From M3007 sp037445225 (lineage in GTDB: Bacteria > Bacteroidota > Bacteroidia > Chitinophagales > Saprospiraceae), in the NCBI GenBank assembly GCA_037445225.1, contig JBBIKW010000001.1:186001-250000 (forward strand): 64,000 nucleotides of DNA. Reading direction: 5' to 3'. The notes beneath the pieces were generated by a model, which was given only the letters and a program-made list of their open reading frames with translations, had not been told where the DNA came from and did no database searches. This document shows positions 60,703 through 64,000 of the stretch, in pieces. Each line of letters opens with the position of its first letter. Position 1 is the stretch's first letter. Position numbers and translations under genes: made by a program.

Positions 60703-61383
60703 ATGCCTTTGCTGTTCACTCGCCGGCTTTCCGCTGTGCATTGCCAACCCGGCCGTTTCGGCGTATGGCACATCGCAGAGGAAGAGCCTTTTTTTCAGCA
60801 GCAACTGGCCTTAACTCCCGAAGAAGAGGCGGACCTAAGCCGATACAAAGGGCTGCGCCGCTTAGAGTGGTTGGCCGTACGCCATTTGCTCCACCTACTC
60901 ACCGGCAATGGTCGACGCTGGCCTTTGAGCAAGGACGCCTTTGCCAAACCGTTTTTTTTGGACAATAACGGGCTGCACTGCTCGCTTAGCCATTCTAAGG
61001 GGCTGGTTGGCGCCTTGCTTGCCGACGTTCCCTGCGGCTGCGACCTACAGGTGCTAACCGAGAAGATGCCGCAGTTGGCTAAGCGCTTTCTCAGCGAAGA
61101 GGAGTTTGCCTTCTTGAACACCTTTGCTGCAGACGTCCGATTTGACCTCCAGCACGTATTCTGGACGGCAAAAGAGAGCCTCTACAAAGCCTACGGACTG
61201 CGCGCACTCGACTTTCGACGGCACCTCTACTTGGAACCCTTCGAGTGGAGCGGCGGAAAGGGAGAAACGATCGGCTGGATACGCCAACAGCCTCCTCACC
61301 TATGTTATATATTGCATCTCGAAAAACCAGTACTCCGCCCCGGAATACCGCCTTTTGTGTGGGCCGTTGCCCTCCTCAGTTGA
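60703..61383 (+). CDS. 4'-phosphopantetheinyl transferase (Sfp-like)
   Basis: This 226-residue enzyme moves 4'-phosphopantetheine from CoA to a carrier protein serine. It has GCDLQVLTEKMPQLAKRF (D114 as metal ligand, with Gln116 where Sfp has Glu) and WTAKESLYKAYG (near 154-165, E158 and K162) of the Sfp/HetI superfamily. Gln in this place appears in other Bacteroidota members. It may activate a carrier of polyketide, fatty-acid or non-ribosomal type; none is in the window. TACCTTTG lies 10 bases before the start. Confidence 0.88.
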   Translation: MPLLFTRRLSAVHCQPGRFGVWHIAEEEPFFQQQLALTPEEEADLSRYKGLRRLEWLAVRHLLHLLTGNGRRWPLSKDAFAKPFFLDNNGLHCSLSHSKGLVGALLADVPCGCDLQVLTEKMPQLAKRFLSEEEFAFLNTFAADVRFDLQHVFWTAKESLYKAYGLRALDFRRHLYLEPFEWSGGKGETIGWIRQQPPHLCYILHLEKPVLRPGIPPFVWAVALLS

Positions 61384-61421
61384 TTTTTTGGCGAAAACGT
61401 TTTTTTGTAAAAAAGTGCGCT

Positions 61422-61429
61422 TACCTTTG
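61422..61429 (+). promoter_or_regulatory. TAnnTTTG promoter of rpmH (TACCTTTG)
   Basis: An exact -7 element 42 bases before the rpmH start, leaving a short leader with T-rich upstream DNA. Confidence 0.65.
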
Positions 61430-61471
61430 CAGCCCGTTTTTGAGGTCGTTCGCACTTTTGACATTACCGCG

Positions 61472-61627
61472 ATGAAACGTACTTATCAACCTTCCCGGCG
61501 CGCGCGCAAGAATAAACACGGATTTCGCAGCCGTATGGCGACAAAGAATGGCCGGCGGGTGTTGGCCCGCCGCAGAAGGCAGGGTCGTTACAAACTTACC
61601 GTTTCCGATGAAAAGCGCCTGAAGTAA
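61472..61627 (+). CDS. rpmH: 50S ribosomal protein L34
   Basis: This 51-residue, very basic protein reads MKRTYQPSRRARKNKHGFRS at the start, the classical L34 signature, and continues RMATKNGRRVLARRRRQGRY. It is a component of the large ribosomal subunit. ATG 61472 is chosen over a longer frame that overlaps the PPTase gene. TACCTTTG is upstream and a strong hairpin follows before rnpA. Confidence 0.98.
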   Translation: MKRTYQPSRRARKNKHGFRSRMATKNGRRVLARRRRQGRYKLTVSDEKRLK

Positions 61628-61665
61628 ACGGCCCGCCTTCCTATACGTGCAACCCAGCGCTTCAT

Positions 61666-61709
61666 CGAGCCGTCAGGGCGCCCTAGCTTCCTGACGGCTC
61701 GTTTATTTT
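61666..61709 (+). terminator. Strong terminator between rpmH and rnpA
   Basis: A perfect 12-base-pair stem, CGAGCCGTCAGG (61666-61677) with CCTGACGGCTCG (61690-61701), has a 12-base loop and is followed by TTTATTTT. It lies 38 bases after rpmH and 12 bases before the rnpA ATG. It would stop or reduce read-through between two genes that are usually co-transcribed. Confidence 0.8.
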
Positions 61710-61720
61710 GTGCGCTAACC

Positions 61721-62131
61721 ATGCCCACTTTCCAGCGCAGCGAGCGACTTAGGAGCCGAAAACTAATCGCGCGGCTTTTTCAGGAGGGACAATCGTTCAT
61801 GGCCTTTCCGATCCGAATCGTGTGGCTTCCCCTGAGCGATGAGGAGCGCCAAAGCATGGGCGCCGCCTGTCGCGCTCAAGCTGCCTTTTCCATCCCTAAG
61901 CGTCTGTACAAAAAAGCCGCTGAGCGCAACCGCATCCGCCGTCAGATGCGCGAAGCATATCGCCTGCACAAAGAGGCGCTCTATGCGCGGCTGGAGAGCC
62001 GAGACCTCACCATCGCTCTCCTCCTCATTTACACCGCCAAAACGCCTCCCTCTTGGGAGCAGCTGAGCAGCAGCATGCGGCGGTTGGTGCGCCATTTCGA
62101 ACGCGACGCCGCGCTGCCGCCCCCTAACTAA
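61721..62131 (+). CDS. rnpA: Ribonuclease P protein component
   Basis: This 136-residue protein binds the RNase P RNA and helps process tRNA 5' ends. It has the basic start FQRSERLRSRKLIARLFQEG, the AAFSIPKRLYKKAAERNRIR core and the RNR motif followed by RRQMREAYR. It is the usual neighbour of rpmH but lies behind a strong terminator here, with no clean -7 element of its own except T-rich tail DNA. Its 3' end overlaps the convergent hmgA by 8 bases. Confidence 0.95.
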   Translation: MPTFQRSERLRSRKLIARLFQEGQSFMAFPIRIVWLPLSDEERQSMGAACRAQAAFSIPKRLYKKAAERNRIRRQMREAYRLHKEALYARLESRDLTIALLLIYTAKTPPSWEQLSSSMRRLVRHFERDAALPPPN

Positions 62132-63278
62132 GCCACGACTTGTAGTAGTCCGGATCTTCAATGCCGGCGGCGTACTCCGTCATGAGTAGCGGTCGGAAGG
62201 TATCTACCATCACTGCTAGCTCGCGCGTTTCCTTAGCTCCGATGCTCCGCTCCACTGCACCCGGATGTGGGCCGTGCGGAATCCCCCCGGGATGCAGCGT
62301 AATCATGCCGCGCTCCACGTGTTTACGGCTCATAAAGTCGCCGTCTACGTAATAGAGCACTTCATCCGAGTCGATGTTCGAGTGGTTGTACGGAGCCGGA
62401 ATGGCCAACGGATGGTAGTCGTACAGCCGCGGGACGAAAGAGCAGATGACGAAGTTGTGCCCTTCAAACGTCTGATGTATCGGCGGCGGCATGTGTATCC
62501 GCCCCGTAATGGGTTCGAAGTTGTGGATGGAAAAGGCGTAAGGGTACAAGTAGCCGTCCCACCCCACGACGTCGAAGGGATGGTTGAGGTAGTGATAGGG
62601 GTAAATCGTGTCCTGCTTTTTGATGAAAAAAAGGAAATCGCCCTGCTCGTCGTGCGTCTCCAAGTCGGTGGGCTTTCGGATGTCGCGCTCGCAAAAGGGC
62701 GAATGCTCGAGCAGCTGCCCAAAGGCATTTCGATAGCGCTTAGGAGTGACCACCGGCCCGCCGCTCTCTACGATAAAGAGGCGGTTGTCGGGGCCATCGA
62801 AATGCAGCTGGTACACGGTACCGCGGGGGATGACCAAATAGTCCCCGTATTCAAAGCGGATATTGCCATACATGGTGCGCAAGGTCCCGCTGCCCTCGTG
62901 GACAAAGATGACCTCATCGGCATCGGCGTTCTTGAAGAAGTACTCCTCCATACTTTTGCGCGGCGCCGCCAGGATGATTTTGCAGTCGCTGTTGACCAGC
63001 ACCGGTTTGCGCGCCTGCAGATAATCGTCTTCCGGCTGTATGAGGAACCCCTTTAGGCAGCGGTGTTTTAGCTGGCGGTCGTGCACCGTGCGCGGCGCAA
63101 TGCTAAAAGGCTCACCTACCTGTACGATTTGAGTGGGCGGATGGCAATGGTACAGCAGCGAGTACACGTCGCTAAAGCCCTCGGTGCTGAACAGCTCTTC
63201 GCTGTACAGGGAGCCATCGGGTTTGCGGTACTGCGTGTGGCGCTTAGGAGGTATCTGTCCGAGGCTGTAATAATGCAT
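62124..63278 (-). CDS. hmgA: Homogentisate 1,2-dioxygenase
   Basis: This 384-residue cupin dioxygenase opens the homogentisate ring to maleylacetoacetate in tyrosine and phenylalanine breakdown. It has YSLLYHCHPPTQIVQVGEPF near 40-59, VIPRGTVYQLHFDGPDNR, YPYAFSIHNFEPITGRIHMP, and near the C-terminus NHSNIDSDEVLYYVDGDF and GGIPHGPHPG with the Fe-binding His. It starts 2 bases after the mnmH stop, implying one transcript. Other tyrosine-degradation genes are not in the window. The length matches the bacterial form that lacks the longer N-terminal arm. Confidence 0.93.
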   Translation of the reverse strand: MHYYSLGQIPPKRHTQYRKPDGSLYSEELFSTEGFSDVYSLLYHCHPPTQIVQVGEPFSIAPRTVHDRQLKHRCLKGFLIQPEDDYLQARKPVLVNSDCKIILAAPRKSMEEYFFKNADADEVIFVHEGSGTLRTMYGNIRFEYGDYLVIPRGTVYQLHFDGPDNRLFIVESGGPVVTPKRYRNAFGQLLEHSPFCERDIRKPTDLETHDEQGDFLFFIKKQDTIYPYHYLNHPFDVVGWDGYLYPYAFSIHNFEPITGRIHMPPPIHQTFEGHNFVICSFVPRLYDYHPLAIPAPYNHSNIDSDEVLYYVDGDFMSRKHVERGMITLHPGGIPHGPHPGAVERSIGAKETRELAVMVDTFRPLLMTEYAAGIEDPDYYKSWLS

Positions 63279-63280
63279 AT

Positions 63281-64000
63281 CTACGGGATTTTGCGTTCCA
63301 GAAGAGAAGTGCTCGACAAAGTTAGATCGTCTGCCTCTGCCTTCGGTAGCTGATAGTTATCAGCCCACGCTACGCAGGCGCGGGCCATTTTTTCGGAGTC
63401 GGCGTGTTCGAAGGTCAAGGCATGGATAGCGGCAGCTGGTCTACTTTGGCAGTCAAAGTTGTAGGTCTTGTCGTAATAGGCCAGCGCTATTTCGGCGGCT
63501 AAGGCGAAGTCGCCGCGCCGCAGCGCTTCTAAGGCTGCTTTAAGACGCAGGCCGCCGAGTTTTTTTTCGATGCGGCAAAAGGCAGCCTCCAGCTCCGGCA
63601 GCGGAGCCCAAGCGTAGTCCTCCACCAAATGCTGCAGGCGGCAAGCGTGGGGCACTTCGAGGTGCAAAAGGGGGGCTGCCCGCATTTGCCGCCACAATCC
63701 GCTCGGCAAGTAGATGCGCCCAACGTTTCGACTTTCGTTCTCCACCCACACGCGCTGCTCTGGCTGAAGCCGACAGAGGACGTCGAAGAGGGCGTTTTCA
63801 AACTGTTCCTGCGTGGGTTGAGGGCGCTCGCCGATGCTTCCAAAGGCCGAGCCCTTGTGATGAGCGAGCGCTTCTAAGTCGAGGATTTGTTCGCCCATCC
63901 GACCTAAGGCGCGCAGCACCTTTGTCTTGCCGACGCCTGTCTTACCGCCAAGCACGATGAGGCGAAGGCGGATGGTCTCTAAGCCGGGCAACACGTGCTG
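63281..64000 (-). CDS. mnmH: tRNA 2-selenouridine synthase, C-terminal part (5' end beyond window)
   Basis: The 240 codons present are the C-terminal P-loop domain of MnmH/SelU: LRLIVLGGKTGVGKTKVLRA (Walker A), EQILDLEALAHHKGSAFGSI, QPTQEQFENALFDVL and VWVENESRNVGRIYLPSGLW. MnmH swaps sulfur for selenium in the wobble 2-thiouridine of some tRNAs, after geranylation. The N-terminal rhodanese domain lies beyond position 64000 because the frame runs off the edge without a stop. It is transcribed before hmgA with a 2-base gap. A selD gene is not visible here. Confidence 0.9.
   Translation of the reverse strand, partial: QHVLPGLETIRLRLIVLGGKTGVGKTKVLRALGRMGEQILDLEALAHHKGSAFGSIGERPQPTQEQFENALFDVLCRLQPEQRVWVENESRNVGRIYLPSGLWRQMRAAPLLHLEVPHACRLQHLVEDYAWAPLPELEAAFCRIEKKLGGLRLKAALEALRRGDFALAAEIALAYYDKTYNFDCQSRPAAAIHALTFEHADSEKMARACVAWADNYQLPKAEADDLTLSSTSLLERKIP

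Noticed and set aside
62265..63056. Long plus-strand open frame opposite homogentisate dioxygenase
   Set aside because: The minus-strand gene is certain and the antisense frame has no signal, motif or start context of its own.
1..64000. CRISPR arrays, tRNA or rRNA genes
   Set aside because: No regularly spaced repeats and no cloverleaf-like segments were recognised in the intergenic regions I read.

Overview
The window reads as a chromosomal segment of a fairly GC-rich member of the Bacteroidota. Three lines of evidence support this. Several secreted proteins end in type IX secretion (T9SS) sorting domains and a PorP/SprF-type protein is present. Many genes are preceded by the Bacteroidota -7 promoter element TAnnTTTG. 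Several proteins have shapes typical of the phylum, such as the CzcA-CzcC fusion, the NagB/PIG-L fusion and DUF5777 and MbnP-like proteins. A Saprospiria- or Chitinophagia-like lineage is plausible but not proven. I see no rRNA, tRNA, CRISPR array, insertion sequence or prophage.

Layout. Positions 1-8349 hold a surface polysaccharide locus: the end of an asparagine synthase, a NodB deacetylase, a FemAB/GNAT-like acyltransferase, a DUF354 glycosyltransferase, a UDP-sugar 4-epimerase, two RHD-type deacetylase-like proteins, a soluble sugar transferase and a sugar formyltransferase. Positions 8378-17523 hold mainly housekeeping genes (mutY, ssb, a CAP protein, a GMC oxidoreductase, bifunctional ftcD, murA with Asp for the catalytic Cys, a DUF2905 protein, rfbC) and a coiled-coil secreted protein. 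Positions 17903-21475 encode a large T9SS glycoside hydrolase. Positions 21488-25155 hold an MbnH/MbnP-type diheme enzyme operon with two MbnP-like lipoproteins and a DnaQ-like exonuclease, followed by terC and a small lipoprotein gene with an attenuator-like leader. Positions 26785-32843 form a heavy-metal RND efflux operon whose pump is fused to its outer-membrane factor.

Positions 32922-44703 contain a coiled-coil membrane protein, the operon exonuclease-rpe-lptF/G-PAP2, a GT4 glycosyltransferase, a large T9SS metalloprotease, an LD-carboxypeptidase and a DUF5777 porin-like protein. Positions 44940-54672 carry a glycosyltransferase, an FAD dehydrogenase, small unknowns, a CaCA antiporter, the NagB/PIG-L fusion, a TIGR04283-type glycosyltransferase, a DUF547 protein and a holin-like pair. 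Positions 54888-64000 carry a T9SS beta-propeller protein, a possible small RNA or terminator, VanZ, a radical SAM/SPASM protein, PorP/SprF, a 4'-phosphopantetheinyl transferase, rpmH-rnpA split by a strong terminator, homogentisate dioxygenase and a partial mnmH.

The strongest second-look items are the MbnH/MbnP operon with a five-cysteine paralog, the mutually exclusive hairpins at 26690-26747, the signal peptide retained inside the RND-OMF fusion, the three-hairpin element in a divergent spacer at 57864-57933, and the polysaccharide locus with acyl- and formyl-transfer enzymes. All calls come from reading the sequence; no database search was possible.
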